The notes under the pieces were generated by a model, which did no database searches, was not told the DNA's origin, and worked only from the letters and a program-made list of their open reading frames with translations. From contig JBGRQA010000009.1 in assembly GCA_041725895.1 (NCBI GenBank), forward strand, positions 124,001-188,000: a stretch of DNA of 64,000 nucleotides, in the 5' to 3' direction. The translations under genes were made by a program, and so were the position numbers. Numbering within the stretch: the first letter of the stretch is position 1; the number at the start of each line of letters is the position of its first letter. This document shows, piece by piece, positions 17,187 to 27,181 of this stretch. The DNA is from JBGRQA01 sp041725895 (GTDB lineage: Bacteria > Bacteroidota > Bacteroidia > Bacteroidales > Marinifilaceae).

Positions 17187-19100
17187 TTATTCACTATCCT
17201 TTACCAAGCGAATAGAATATCGACTCGTTTTCGACAAACTCTTCCGGTAAATTCCTTTTTTTTCATTATCAAATGCACGCATTTTAGCAAAATAAGAAGT
17301 CGATGTACTTGTCCAGAAGTATGCTCTTTCTCCAAATTTGTAATCAGATCCCATTGGAAAACCATCTTTCCAAGAACCAGCTGGTAAAATATTCAAACCT
17401 AACTCATCAGTTCCTGGAACTGCCCACTCTGTTTTCGCTTTAAATTTGGCAGCTGTTGAACCACGATATGTTTTGTCAATATTAATTTCATCATCAGTCA
17501 TACCACTAAGCTTTTCCAAGGCTTGCCATTCTTCTTCTGTTGCCACGTGCCATCCATCAGGAACCACATCTTCTAAAATATCCCAAGAGTATAGCACTCC
17601 ATATTTTGTAAAGTTTTCGTGCGCTTTGGCTGCTTCAACACCATCATTAATATTTACCCCAATCACAGAACATCTTTTCTTCGGATTATCGTCATTGATC
17701 ACATATGGAATGTAGGCAAAATTCTCGGCCAACCAGGTTTTGCCGTTAATCACAACTGTCTTGTAAACGTGTCCATCTCTGGAATCGGTAAAGATATTTT
17801 TAGGAGCTGGTTTTACATATTCCTTAGAGGTAAATGAGAAAACATCACTCTCAGCCACTCCTCCATAATTGTCTTTCCCTACAATTTTCAGCTTGTAATC
17901 AGTAGAAGGGTTTAAGGTGGTCACCTCTAATTCTGTAGCATCCAAACCAGACCGCACTAAATCCGAATCAACAAATTTGTCATTTTTAGTAATAAACAGG
18001 TCGTAGGTTACTGCATCCTTATCTGCATCTTCACTAGCTGTCCATTTCACAACAACGGATAATTTATCTTCGGTAACTTCCTGAACTACCTCCTTAACAA
18101 CAGGCTTGGATGGTGCTGCATTTATCGTTGAAAAGCTATACACTTCACTTGCGACACTTGCCCCCTCTGAATCCAATGCTACCACTTTCCAAAAATACCA
18201 GGTATGTGCTTTAAGATCTTTGATCTCAAATTCTGTCACCTCCAACTCTTTACCCACAACATCCTCTTGGGTAAACGTATTCTTCTCCGCCAAATAAAGG
18301 TTGTACTTTACCACATCCTTATCCTCATCAACAGATGCGGTCCATTGCAATTTCACGACTTTGGCAACATCTGTTGCCTCATTAACAGGGGCTACCGCCT
18401 TAACCTGTCCGGGAAGAGTATTTTGGGTTGTAAAGCTGTAAACATCACTTTCACTACTTGCACCTTCGGAATCTTTGGTTACCACCTTCCAAAAGTATTG
18501 GGTGTGCCCTTCCAGGTTTTCAACTTTAAATTCATTGGTTTCCAAACCGTCGCCGGTCAAATCCGCATCGGTAAACTCCGCTTGTTTTGCCAGATAAAGA
18601 AAGTACTTCATTTCATCCCTATCCGCATCGGTTGAGGCTGCCCATTTAAAGGTCAAGGTTTTCTCAACATCAGCCGCTTTATCTTCAGGAAAAGATACTA
18701 CTGCTTTGTTTGGAGCACTATTCTCGGTAGTAAAACTATTCACCTTACTCTCCGCATTATTACCAGCATCATCTTTGGCAATAACTTTCCAATAGTAAGT
18801 AACATGACCTTGCAAAAATAGTGTATATTCTGTTTTCGCCTGATCTTTGGCTTTGATATCCTCATCGGTTAGTTCTTCCTTTGTCCCGAAGTAAAGATCA
18901 TATTTCACATCTCCTTTTTCAGGATCTGTAGAAGCATTCCATTTCAAAGTAATCTCCTTTGCAACGTCCTTGGCTTTATCAGCAGGCAAAGCAATGGAAG
19001 GTACAGATGGTTCCTGATTCTTTGCAATGTCATCATCGGAACAGGAAACAATACTCAATATCCCTATGGTAAACAGGGCAATTTTTAGAACTTCTTTCAT
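17187..19100 (-). CDS. FISUMP-domain lipoprotein with four fibronectin-like repeats
   Basis: The protein has 637 residues. The lipoprotein signal ends in IVSC (Cys20) followed by SDDD, which favours surface export in Bacteroidota. Four repeats of about 97 residues (roughly 31-127, 128-224, 225-321, 322-425) each contain a version of LPADKAKDV...LKWNASTDPEKGDVKYDLYFG...Y.WKV.AKD..G, which looks like fibronectin type III folds. The C-terminal 200 residues are a FISUMP (Fibrobacter succinogenes major paralogous) domain: DSRDGHVYKTVVINGKTWLAEN, YGVLYSWD, PDGWHVATEEEWQALE, LNILPAGSW and YFWTSTST. Such proteins are large surface-exposed lipoproteins of unknown, probably adhesive or binding, function. 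It lies behind the SusCD/metallohydrolase/DUF4302 genes but downstream of a strong terminator, so its expression may be by read-through. Confidence 0.85.
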   Translation of the reverse strand: MKEVLKIALFTIGILSIVSCSDDDIAKNQEPSVPSIALPADKAKDVAKEITLKWNASTDPEKGDVKYDLYFGTKEELTDEDIKAKDQAKTEYTLFLQGHVTYYWKVIAKDDAGNNAESKVNSFTTENSAPNKAVVSFPEDKAADVEKTLTFKWAASTDADRDEMKYFLYLAKQAEFTDADLTGDGLETNEFKVENLEGHTQYFWKVVTKDSEGASSESDVYSFTTQNTLPGQVKAVAPVNEATDVAKVVKLQWTASVDEDKDVVKYNLYLAEKNTFTQEDVVGKELEVTEFEIKDLKAHTWYFWKVVALDSEGASVASEVYSFSTINAAPSKPVVKEVVQEVTEDKLSVVVKWTASEDADKDAVTYDLFITKNDKFVDSDLVRSGLDATELEVTTLNPSTDYKLKIVGKDNYGGVAESDVFSFTSKEYVKPAPKNIFTDSRDGHVYKTVVINGKTWLAENFAYIPYVINDDNPKKRCSVIGVNINDGVEAAKAHENFTKYGVLYSWDILEDVVPDGWHVATEEEWQALEKLSGMTDDEINIDKTYRGSTAAKFKAKTEWAVPGTDELGLNILPAGSWKDGFPMGSDYKFGERAYFWTSTSTSYFAKMRAFDNEKKGIYRKSLSKTSRYSIRLVKDSE

Positions 19101-19125
19101 AATTACGGTTAAATTTTGGTATTAG

Positions 19126-19170
19126 AAAAAAGTGTAGCATAACCTATACTCACATAGTTTATGCTACACT
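19126..19170 (-). terminator. Strong intrinsic terminator upstream of the FISUMP gene
   Basis: AGTGTAGCATAA (19131-19142) and TTATGCTACACT (19159-19170) form a perfect 12-bp stem with a 16-base loop. On the minus strand it is followed immediately by TTTTTTCTAAT. It ends the DUF4302 transcript 51 bases after that gene and only about 25 bases before the FISUMP ATG. Confidence 0.8.
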
Positions 19171-19221
19171 ATGTAAAGTCATTTTTGGCAATCTAAATCA
19201 ACTAGCAGAGTTGGATTGCGA

Positions 19222-20676
19222 TCAGTCTTCTGCCTTTGTAAACTCCAGATATTCGGTTACAAAACGGTACTCGGGCTTGGCAACACTAATTAGCACCACC
19301 ACCTGATAGGGCTGATTGTTATACTTGGAATAATAAACATCGGGTAACAGGTAAAAACCTTCTTTATCCGTCAAAAGAGTAATTAATTCTTCCGCACTTT
19401 CCGGAGAAATCAGATCGATATGTTCAATTTCTTTTCTAAAAGCTTTTCGATAATCATCTTTGAGCTTGAAAATAACCCGGGTATTCTTTTCACGAACTAC
19501 CTCTACTGGAATATCAACGATAATATTGGAATAACCATAAGGAGGATTCACCTTCTTCCAATACTTCAAAGAAATTGTTGTGGAACACCCACTAGGATTC
19601 TTCTCATTGTTCATATAGAAATCTATATTCTTCAGTCCATCCGCAATTCGAACCTTGGAGCATAAATCGTAGAACTCTTGTGAAACAACACCTTTAAAAC
19701 CATTCATCACGGAATAATCCATTGTACAATCCACTTTCTTCCCATCCTTGAACCCCCACTCATCAACAAAAGGGAAGTAAATGATTCCAGGAACATTGGA
19801 ATATTGAATTGAAGTTTTTACTCCGCCATCGTTGGATTCAAACACATCTGCCTCTTTGTTGTAAACGAAGGAAGCAATCTTCAATTGATCATTGATCTTT
19901 AATGAATCCAGTAAAACAAAACCTTGAGAGGTAATTGCAATGCGGTGCTTGCTACTCTTGATTTCGGTTCCGTCCAGATGATCGAAGGTTGCAATGCGAA
20001 ACTCTTCATCCACTCTGAACTGACCGAAATAATCCACTCCCTCAACTTTTACATTTCGAAAGAAATCTTTAGAGGTAAAACCATCCTTTATCATGTTTTT
20101 CATCTCCTCCAACTTTTCCTTCTCAAAAATCCAATCCTCAGCGGCAGCTTTTTTTAGAATCAGGGTGGATTTAGGCTCCTCCTTATCGGTTAAACTCTCA
20201 AGCACTACTCTATCTGTAGTTGCCGATTTGATGACAAATTGAAACTCACCGCCACCCAAAGGAACGGTGACAGTTCCTCCATTGGATGCAGGTTTGTTTA
20301 CCTTTAATCCATGCCAAATATTAAATATGCATGAAGATTCGAAAACCAGTTTTGTGGTTTGCGTAGTATTTACATTGTAAGTTAATTCGGAGGTAAAACC
20401 ACTTAAGGGAATAATACCGATACTATCGCTCTTAATTTTCACCCAGTTATCGTCGGTAAATCTCATCGCAACAGCCCAACCTCCAACATTCTCTACTGAT
20501 CCATAATAACCTAACCATCCATGTTCGGACCCGACCAGGATGTCCTTAAAAGATTGATTGGTTAAAGCCACTCTCTCTTCCGGACTTTTATCAAATACAT
20601 TTTCGAACTCATCATCAGAACAAGCAGAAAACAAGACTACAAAAAGCAGCAATCCGGTATATAACAATTTATTCAT
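19222..20676 (-). CDS. DUF4302 domain lipoprotein (locus 1)
   Basis: This 484-residue lipoprotein (signal LFVVLFSAC, Cys19) has the DUF4302-type opening FENVFDKSPEERVALTNQSFKDILVGSEHGW. The same opening, with FDKTPTER and FGW, is found in the paralogue at 35698-37086. The rest is beta-rich without enzymatic motifs. In Bacteroidota this family is a regular companion of SusC/SusD and a HExxH zinc metallohydrolase lipoprotein, as here, so it is probably a surface component of the uptake complex. It starts 12 bases after the metallohydrolase stop, with a clear AGGAGG ribosome binding site about nine bases before the ATG, which is unusual for this genome. Its biochemical role is not known. Confidence 0.82.
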   Translation of the reverse strand: MNKLLYTGLLLFVVLFSACSDDEFENVFDKSPEERVALTNQSFKDILVGSEHGWLGYYGSVENVGGWAVAMRFTDDNWVKIKSDSIGIIPLSGFTSELTYNVNTTQTTKLVFESSCIFNIWHGLKVNKPASNGGTVTVPLGGGEFQFVIKSATTDRVVLESLTDKEEPKSTLILKKAAAEDWIFEKEKLEEMKNMIKDGFTSKDFFRNVKVEGVDYFGQFRVDEEFRIATFDHLDGTEIKSSKHRIAITSQGFVLLDSLKINDQLKIASFVYNKEADVFESNDGGVKTSIQYSNVPGIIYFPFVDEWGFKDGKKVDCTMDYSVMNGFKGVVSQEFYDLCSKVRIADGLKNIDFYMNNEKNPSGCSTTISLKYWKKVNPPYGYSNIIVDIPVEVVREKNTRVIFKLKDDYRKAFRKEIEHIDLISPESAEELITLLTDKEGFYLLPDVYYSKYNNQPYQVVVLISVAKPEYRFVTEYLEFTKAED

Positions 20677-20688
20677 TCTCTATTCCTC

Positions 20689-21816
20689 CTATTTTTGAGC
20701 GTTTACAATTTTCTCCTGCACCAGATTTCTCAGGTTCACCAAATCAACATTAAAGTTCTTTTGATAGTACCCGATGGTCATGTTCAATTTCTCCATAATA
20801 ATTGCTTTCCCTTGGTTCAGGGCTTTCAACTCTTCGGATTTTTCAACACTTTTGGTGATGGCGTAATTTAATACTGCCAGGTCACCTGCTTTTTTAGCTT
20901 CTTCGTAGGTCTTTCCTTCATCCAAAGCCTTCTTCAGCGCATTATATTGAATCGTAAACACCTCTTCGGTCTTTACTGCAAGGATGTCATTGTATACTTT
21001 CAACACCTCCGCCTCAATCTCAGCCTGGGCTTTGGGCGCATACAACTCCTCAAACTCTTGCTTATCGGTAACGATGTAGTTGGAAACCAATTCGGCAAAA
21101 TCCTCATACTCATTGGTGGTTCCATAAGCCGTAGTTACTCCTCGCATAATCGCCTGGGAATGATCAAAAATCGGCTCATGATCTTCATCCCGCAAAACAT
21201 TGCCATTTTCGTCCTTTTGATACTGAACCAAAGTTGTCCAAGAATTACCGGTATAGCTTGAGCCTGATATTTTCTCAAAACCTACAGGCAATTGATAGGT
21301 TTGGTGTACAATGTGAGTGAACTCATGATGAATGGTATGCAACTGAGTTTGCAACCATTTTTTGTTCTTCAGGTTGTATTGATCCAACTCTGTCAGCGTA
21401 ATTCGAACACCCGCCTCGGCAAACCCCAAGGTTTCAGTTCCATTCTCGTTCAAGATTTCGGAACCCACAAATACAATTTCGGGTGGAAAATTGGTTTCTA
21501 TAAAGGCTTTCCCTCCAGCCGAACATTCAACAAATGGTTCGATCCAGAAATTTTCGATCATTTCGGCAGTGGGGATAACCACGTCTCTCATCGGAGGAGA
21601 TACATAGTAGTCGATAGAAACAAACTTATCGTCCCATTTCCAACGGATGGCACAATTGAATTTGTCCAAAAAATGCTCCTTCATGAATGCATCAATCCGG
21701 TCATTCGATTTCGTTATCTCTCTTTTCTCATAATTTAATTCATCCTCTTCGGAGCAAGAAGTTGCAATATTCAGGATGATTGCTAAAATGAAAAATATTC
21801 TTACACTTATCTTCAT
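20689..21816 (-). CDS. Substrate import-associated zinc metallohydrolase lipoprotein (locus 1)
   Basis: The protein has 375 residues; the lipoprotein signal ends in ATSC (Cys21). The zinc motif HEFTH (164-168, within HTIHHEFTHIVHQ) is followed about 70 residues later by NEYEDFAELV (235-244), which contains glutamates able to act as the third ligand. This matches the putative zinc-binding metallopeptidase family (Pfam Peptidase_Mx-type, TIGR04549-like) that accompanies SusC/SusD pairs. It should sit on the outer membrane surface and process the ligand before import, with peptides as the most natural substrate, though no proteolysis has been shown for this gene. It lies between SusD (20-base gap) and the DUF4302 gene (12-base gap) in one transcription unit. 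Confidence 0.88.
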   Translation of the reverse strand: MKISVRIFFILAIILNIATSCSEEDELNYEKREITKSNDRIDAFMKEHFLDKFNCAIRWKWDDKFVSIDYYVSPPMRDVVIPTAEMIENFWIEPFVECSAGGKAFIETNFPPEIVFVGSEILNENGTETLGFAEAGVRITLTELDQYNLKNKKWLQTQLHTIHHEFTHIVHQTYQLPVGFEKISGSSYTGNSWTTLVQYQKDENGNVLRDEDHEPIFDHSQAIMRGVTTAYGTTNEYEDFAELVSNYIVTDKQEFEELYAPKAQAEIEAEVLKVYNDILAVKTEEVFTIQYNALKKALDEGKTYEEAKKAGDLAVLNYAITKSVEKSEELKALNQGKAIIMEKLNMTIGYYQKNFNVDLVNLRNLVQEKIVNAQK

Positions 21817-21836
21817 CGTATATTGTTTTACCCGAT

Positions 21837-23510
21837 CTATACCGGGAATACTACTCTATTTAGTTTCACCAGTTTTGCTGCAACAGGAGCAGGCTCTTCT
21901 ATAGCATTTCCCTCAATCCCATTAATCAGGGCCGCATTGGGAATCTGTAAAACCTTGCGCGAATCATCCGCTTTTAAGACTTTGGTCTCTCCGGCAAGAT
22001 TCACATGGGTCACCTCCAACTTCAAACGTCTGATGTCGAACCATCTTAAACCTTCCTCTGCAAACTCACGTCTTCTTTCTTCCATTATCAGTCGATACAA
22101 AATTCTTCTGTTATCCTGATAAATTTTCTCATCCGCTTCCTTCTTCACTTCCGGATCGAAATATTTGTTGGGTGTTCCATCTTTATTGAATTCCTTGTAA
22201 CCTCTCTCTTTGGTATAATCCGGATAGTCTTTGGAATATAAACTGCGGTAGAAATTAATGAACACATCAAAGAAGTAGGTATCATCCTCTGCCGTTGTCG
22301 GATCATTAGCAGGTCCATTGTACCGATCAATCAGAAACATATTCAGGGATAACTTCATTTCACGATCCGCCTCAATTTGCAGGGCCCGCTCCTCCTGAAG
22401 ACTTGCCAATTGATATTGTGATTCCAACTGATTAAAGAACACTTCCTCTCCTCTTAATACCGGCTGAATGGTATAAGGACGACCGGAAGTAGCTGTTGAA
22501 GATTCCCGTTTAATCAGAGATTCAAACTTTGATTGGTAAATAGCAGACTGATCGGCATTTCCACTCCACATGTTATTGGATCGACTATCCCCAAAGTAGA
22601 TTTCCGAAGATTTCTTTTGCGTCATTCGATAGCCGAACTGATAGTACAACTGGTAGGACAATTCCTTACGAATCAACAACAGATTGCTCTGATCCGAAGC
22701 AGATGAAAAGCGCTGTGCTCTACCTTTCGGTCCCTGACCTGCCAACACAGCCTTGTAGTCTTTTATAAAAGCAGGATTGTAATTCTCACCCAACAATTGC
22801 TGGCTGTATTTTAAACAGGTGGCATAATCTCCTTTGTACAAATAAAAGCGGGAAGCAAAAGCCAAAGCAGCTTCTCTTGTGAAATGATATTTACTGGCCT
22901 TCGCATAAAACTTATTGGAAACTTTCGCCAAACCTTCCAATAGATCGTTCTCAATCAACTGGTAAGTTTTCTCAACAGTTTCTCTCTTATAGGAAACCAC
23001 CAAATTAACTTCCGGTTCGGTAATGTAAGGAACACCCAAATCGCCTGCTGCAGTTGCCGGATCGTAGTGTTTCGCAAATAGATTTACCAACATAAAGTGA
23101 GAGTAGGCTCTAACCAGCAGGGCCTCCGCCTCAATGGCATCCTTCCGGCTTTTATCTCCTTCGATGGTTTTGAGCGATTTCAAAGCCTGGTTGGCATGAG
23201 CAATTCCGTTGTAGGCATTGGACCAGTAGTAGGAAGGAGTGTCCTGATCCTCCATGCTAATGTTTTCCCAATTGTAGGCTTCCTCCATCTTTGTAAGCTG
23301 CATATTGCTAGGCACAGCCCCCACATTATCAGTCATTGTTTCCAAAAACAGGTAACTACCATCAGGATAAGCATTGGTTAACAACTGAGACACCTCATCC
23401 AAATTATCCAATTCAATTCGGCTGTCAGGTACCTCACTAAAAAAATCTTCACAACTTGAGAATATAAACAAGCTAAGTAGAGGGATAAATATTTTTAACG
23501 TATTTGTCAT
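21837..23510 (-). CDS. SusD/RagB family nutrient uptake outer membrane lipoprotein (locus 1)
   Basis: The protein has 557 residues. The lipoprotein signal ends in FSSC (Cys20), followed by EDFFSEVPDSRIELDNLDEV, typical for SusD. TPR-like segments include IAHANQALKSL, AEALLVRAYSHFMLVNLFAKHYDP, and AALAFASRFYLYKGDY; the C-terminal signature is RRREFAEEGLRWFDIRRLKLEVTH. SusD proteins are lids over the SusC barrel that capture the ligand. It lies 12 bases after SusC and 20 before the metallohydrolase. It has the same domain layout as the 38242-39750 paralogue but is only moderately similar, so the two loci probably take up related but different substrates. Confidence 0.94.
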   Translation of the reverse strand: MTNTLKIFIPLLSLFIFSSCEDFFSEVPDSRIELDNLDEVSQLLTNAYPDGSYLFLETMTDNVGAVPSNMQLTKMEEAYNWENISMEDQDTPSYYWSNAYNGIAHANQALKSLKTIEGDKSRKDAIEAEALLVRAYSHFMLVNLFAKHYDPATAAGDLGVPYITEPEVNLVVSYKRETVEKTYQLIENDLLEGLAKVSNKFYAKASKYHFTREAALAFASRFYLYKGDYATCLKYSQQLLGENYNPAFIKDYKAVLAGQGPKGRAQRFSSASDQSNLLLIRKELSYQLYYQFGYRMTQKKSSEIYFGDSRSNNMWSGNADQSAIYQSKFESLIKRESSTATSGRPYTIQPVLRGEEVFFNQLESQYQLASLQEERALQIEADREMKLSLNMFLIDRYNGPANDPTTAEDDTYFFDVFINFYRSLYSKDYPDYTKERGYKEFNKDGTPNKYFDPEVKKEADEKIYQDNRRILYRLIMEERRREFAEEGLRWFDIRRLKLEVTHVNLAGETKVLKADDSRKVLQIPNAALINGIEGNAIEEPAPVAAKLVKLNRVVFPV

Positions 23511-23522
23511 AGCTATTCCGTA

Positions 23523-26500
23523 TTAAAAACCAAGATTTAAAGTAAAAGTGTACATTCTTGATACAGGCATGGATACACCACCTGAAGAATAGAATTCAGG
23601 ATCGATGCCATTCAGCTTGTCATCAGAATAGAGTAACCAAAGATTGGTTGCCTGAAGAGATAAAGAACCGGACTTAAGCTTCATTTTCTCAAGAGCTTTA
23701 GGCCCCAATCGATAGCTTAAGGTCACATCCTTTAATCTTATGAAATCGCCTTTGGCAACTCTTTCGGTACTTTTATTGTAAAGCTCGTAAGCGTTTTTCC
23801 CTCCCAAATTGTCGTAAGTTCTCTTGTCGAGAATGGCTGGGATGTTGGTGCGTTTTTCATCACCCGGTACCATCCAACGATTGGCCAATTCTTTTGAGAA
23901 AGAATCAAAATCGGTATAGTAAGGCTTAAAGGCATCATCCAAACGGATCACATTTCCCCACTTGTACACGATACCGATATTTACCCCAAAGTTTTTATAA
24001 TTGAAATTGTTCGTGAATCCACCATAAAACTTGGGAGCCAGAGAACCTTCATGCTTCAACACGGAAGTAATATTTTCACGATCCTGAAGATTCATATCAT
24101 AAACGATTTCGTCATTCTTGCCATAAAAGGTTGGCACACCGTTACTATCCAATCCTGCAAAGCGAACCGAAAATAAAGAACGATGAGAGTATCCCTTTAA
24201 TGGCACCCCTGTATTGGAAACTGCCTGTCCAATATTAGCCGAATCCTCCAACTTGGTAATTTCACTGGTATGGTAATTGATATTGAAGCTAGAGGTCCAT
24301 GAGAAATCATTCAGTCTCAAGTTGGTTGTATTCAACATGAACTCCCAACCATGAGATTCCATATCACCTACATTACCATATTTGTATTGATATCCTCCTA
24401 CTCCGGCAGTGGTTACAATATCAATCAAATCGATTGATTTTCGGTTGTAGTACCCGATTTCACCTGAGATTCTTTGATTGAACATTCCAAATTCCATCCC
24501 AAGATTCAACTCATACATTTTCTCCCATGTCAGATCTTCATTGTCCAGGGCAGCAATGTAAATGTATGTTTCGTTATCGGTAGGACGAATGGACTGGTCG
24601 GAGAACATTGCCAAAGCAGCTGATGTATTGGGTCCCATAATACCATTGTATCCGTAGGATGCTTTGGCTTTCAGATGATCGAATACTTTTGAATCGGCAA
24701 GGAATGATTCCGCATGCAGATTCCAGGCTCCGGACAATGTCCAGGATGGAAGGTATCGGGCAGAACGACTCTCTCCCAACTGGTTGGATCCATCGTAACG
24801 GAAGGACGCATTGGCAATGTATTTTCCCTGGTAGGTGTAAGCCGCAGTAGTAAATACCGAAGCTCTTCTATCGTGGTATTCACTAGTAGGGAAATTTCCC
24901 TGTCCCAGAGAGTTTAAATACCGCTGTAAAGCATCGTGTGTGGAAACCACACCTCCTTTATCGAAGGAAATCCCCCAAATATCATCCTCAAAATCATCTC
25001 GGTCGGTAATATTCACTTCATTCCCCAAAAAGAAATTCACAATATGGTTATCTCCTAAATAGGGGCTCCAATCGATACTATTTCTGATATAGTAATGCGA
25101 CAAATTGTTGGTGGTGGTATTTAACAAACCTCCCTCAGGCAAGATGGAATAGGCATTTGAGTTAGGCGACAAAGGATCTTTAAACAGTAGTTTATTGGCA
25201 TCGATAATCGATTGAGTTCCTGCTGCTCTGTAAGCCTCAGCCTGATTCGAAGTTTCGTGTATTCTGTGCTTACGTTCGGTTGTTGCCCGACGCATTTGAA
25301 AAGTAGATCGGATATTCAGTTTTTTGGTCAGGGCATATTCCAAATCGGTCTGGAAAGTAAGGTCCTTCACTGCAATATCCACATAGTTATTATTCAACTC
25401 GTGAATAATATTGAACGGGGCATAACTTCTTCTAAAGAATTCCAAATTTCCGTTCTCATTCCGAGCTCTCATACTACGACTGGTATTCAGTGCGTAGGAG
25501 AAAGGGTTGATGTCAAAATCCCGGGTATACTCCCCTGTAACCAAATCGTAGGAACGGTTCTTTGTTCCCGGTACCTTCTGGTCTCTAACATTTGCCGATA
25601 ATTTTACCCCAATTGATAATTTGTCGACCGGCTTGAATTGCAAACGCAAGGATGCAGTATATTTATCCACATTATCAGCAATGGTATAACCGTGGTCTTT
25701 GTAATACGACATTGAGGCATAATAGGAACTGTTTTTAGTTCCGCCCGAAAGACTGAGGGAATGCTGCTGAGTAATTCCGGTTTTAAACAGCTCGTCGAAC
25801 CAATTGGTATTTGCATTGCCGTAAGGTTCCAAAAAATCCTCATTTAAAGATCCATTTGGCCCCCATTTCACAGTTCCTTCCTGAATGCCATTGTACATTT
25901 TTCCCAAGACACCATAGTTTTCAGCACGGGCTACGGTGGTCATATCAACCCAACCATAATCGGATAGCTGACGGTAAACAGACATTTCGGAACCGGAATC
26001 CATAATATCGAAATCAGAATAGCGGGGTTTGTCCTTAATAGAAGTACTACCACTGTAGTTTACCGAAAGTTTCCCCTCTTTTCCTTGTTTGGTTGTAATA
26101 ACAATTACCCCATTCATCGCTTTTGCACCATAAAGGGCTGTCGCTGAAACATCCTTCAGAATTTGAAAATCGGCAATATCGTCAGGATTTAAGCCAGCAA
26201 CTCCCGAGCTAAGCAGAGTGGATAAATTCCCTGAAGTCAGGTCATCGGCACTTACGTTCACCAAATCTTCCAACTCAACACCATCCACAACCCAAAGAGG
26301 CTTGTTGGTACCATTGATTGAGGAGTTACCACGAATGGTAATCACTGGAGCAGAACCAAAAGTAGAGGAAACATTGCTCACCTGAACCCCGGTAGCTTTT
26401 CCCTGTAAAGAGGCAGTAACATCAGGCATCCCTTCCACCATCACTTCTTTCGCAGACAGTTTTTGCGCCGAACCGGTAAATAACTTGCGATCGATTTTCT

Positions 26501-27167
26501 GATAACCTGTAGTCACCACAATTTCTTCCAACTGTTCCGAAGAGGAGGTCAAAACAACATCCACCACCTTCTGATCAGTGACCACAATCTCCTGGGGTTC
26601 CATTCCTATAAAGGAAAACACCAAAGTAACCTGGCCGTTATCTGGAATACTCAAAGCATATTTCCCATCGAAATCGGTAGAGACACCGTTGGTGGTGCCT
26701 TTTATAATTACAGAAACACCAGGCAATGGCAATTTGGTATCATCCAGCACAGTACCTGTAACGGTTCGTTTCTCCTGTTGAGTATTATTTCCGGATGATT
26801 TGGGGCGTTCGGAAATAATAATCACATCATCATCCAATTGGTAATCCAAACCTCGTGAATGAAGTACATCATCAAAAAGAACCTTCAATTTTTCATGAGC
26901 TACCTCCACATTCACCTTTTCTTTACTCATCACCAATTGATGATTGTATAGAAAATCGTATTCTGTTTGATTTTTCACTGCTGAAAAGAATTCCACCAGG
27001 GTCGCATCCTGAAGCGTCATGCTAACCTCCGCATTCTGTCCCTTCACATTTGCTGAAAGCTGAAAAACACATAGCAGCATCAGCATTGCAAGCAATTTCA
27101 TACGCATAAACGTTTTCGTCCACCTCCTTTTCAAAGAAAAAAAGGCGATTCCATAAGAAATTTTCAT
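23523..27167 (-). CDS. SusC/RagA family TonB-linked outer membrane protein with STN domain (locus 1)
   Basis: The protein has 1214 residues. The start at ATG 27167 is followed by a second Met-rich start region (MRMKLLAMLMLL) that provides the signal peptide, so initiation at 27104 is also possible. Domains in order: STN/secretin-like signalling domain (about 45-118), CarboxypepD_reg-like domain (about 135-215, GTVLDDTKLPLPGVSVIIKG), TonB box region (EEIVVTTGY), plug (about 235-365, PLWVVDGVELED, ATALYGAKAMNGVIVITTK) and a 22-strand barrel ending in Phe (YTFTLNLGF). The STN domain is the hallmark of SusC proteins that signal to a FecR anti-sigma factor, and fecR plus an ECF sigma gene lie upstream. 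The substrate is unknown; the metallohydrolase downstream favours peptides or proteins. Confidence 0.95.
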   Translation of the reverse strand: MKISYGIAFFSLKRRWTKTFMRMKLLAMLMLLCVFQLSANVKGQNAEVSMTLQDATLVEFFSAVKNQTEYDFLYNHQLVMSKEKVNVEVAHEKLKVLFDDVLHSRGLDYQLDDDVIIISERPKSSGNNTQQEKRTVTGTVLDDTKLPLPGVSVIIKGTTNGVSTDFDGKYALSIPDNGQVTLVFSFIGMEPQEIVVTDQKVVDVVLTSSSEQLEEIVVTTGYQKIDRKLFTGSAQKLSAKEVMVEGMPDVTASLQGKATGVQVSNVSSTFGSAPVITIRGNSSINGTNKPLWVVDGVELEDLVNVSADDLTSGNLSTLLSSGVAGLNPDDIADFQILKDVSATALYGAKAMNGVIVITTKQGKEGKLSVNYSGSTSIKDKPRYSDFDIMDSGSEMSVYRQLSDYGWVDMTTVARAENYGVLGKMYNGIQEGTVKWGPNGSLNEDFLEPYGNANTNWFDELFKTGITQQHSLSLSGGTKNSSYYASMSYYKDHGYTIADNVDKYTASLRLQFKPVDKLSIGVKLSANVRDQKVPGTKNRSYDLVTGEYTRDFDINPFSYALNTSRSMRARNENGNLEFFRRSYAPFNIIHELNNNYVDIAVKDLTFQTDLEYALTKKLNIRSTFQMRRATTERKHRIHETSNQAEAYRAAGTQSIIDANKLLFKDPLSPNSNAYSILPEGGLLNTTTNNLSHYYIRNSIDWSPYLGDNHIVNFFLGNEVNITDRDDFEDDIWGISFDKGGVVSTHDALQRYLNSLGQGNFPTSEYHDRRASVFTTAAYTYQGKYIANASFRYDGSNQLGESRSARYLPSWTLSGAWNLHAESFLADSKVFDHLKAKASYGYNGIMGPNTSAALAMFSDQSIRPTDNETYIYIAALDNEDLTWEKMYELNLGMEFGMFNQRISGEIGYYNRKSIDLIDIVTTAGVGGYQYKYGNVGDMESHGWEFMLNTTNLRLNDFSWTSSFNINYHTSEITKLEDSANIGQAVSNTGVPLKGYSHRSLFSVRFAGLDSNGVPTFYGKNDEIVYDMNLQDRENITSVLKHEGSLAPKFYGGFTNNFNYKNFGVNIGIVYKWGNVIRLDDAFKPYYTDFDSFSKELANRWMVPGDEKRTNIPAILDKRTYDNLGGKNAYELYNKSTERVAKGDFIRLKDVTLSYRLGPKALEKMKLKSGSLSLQATNLWLLYSDDKLNGIDPEFYSSGGVSMPVSRMYTFTLNLGF

Positions 27168-27181
27168 AAATTTGTAGTATT

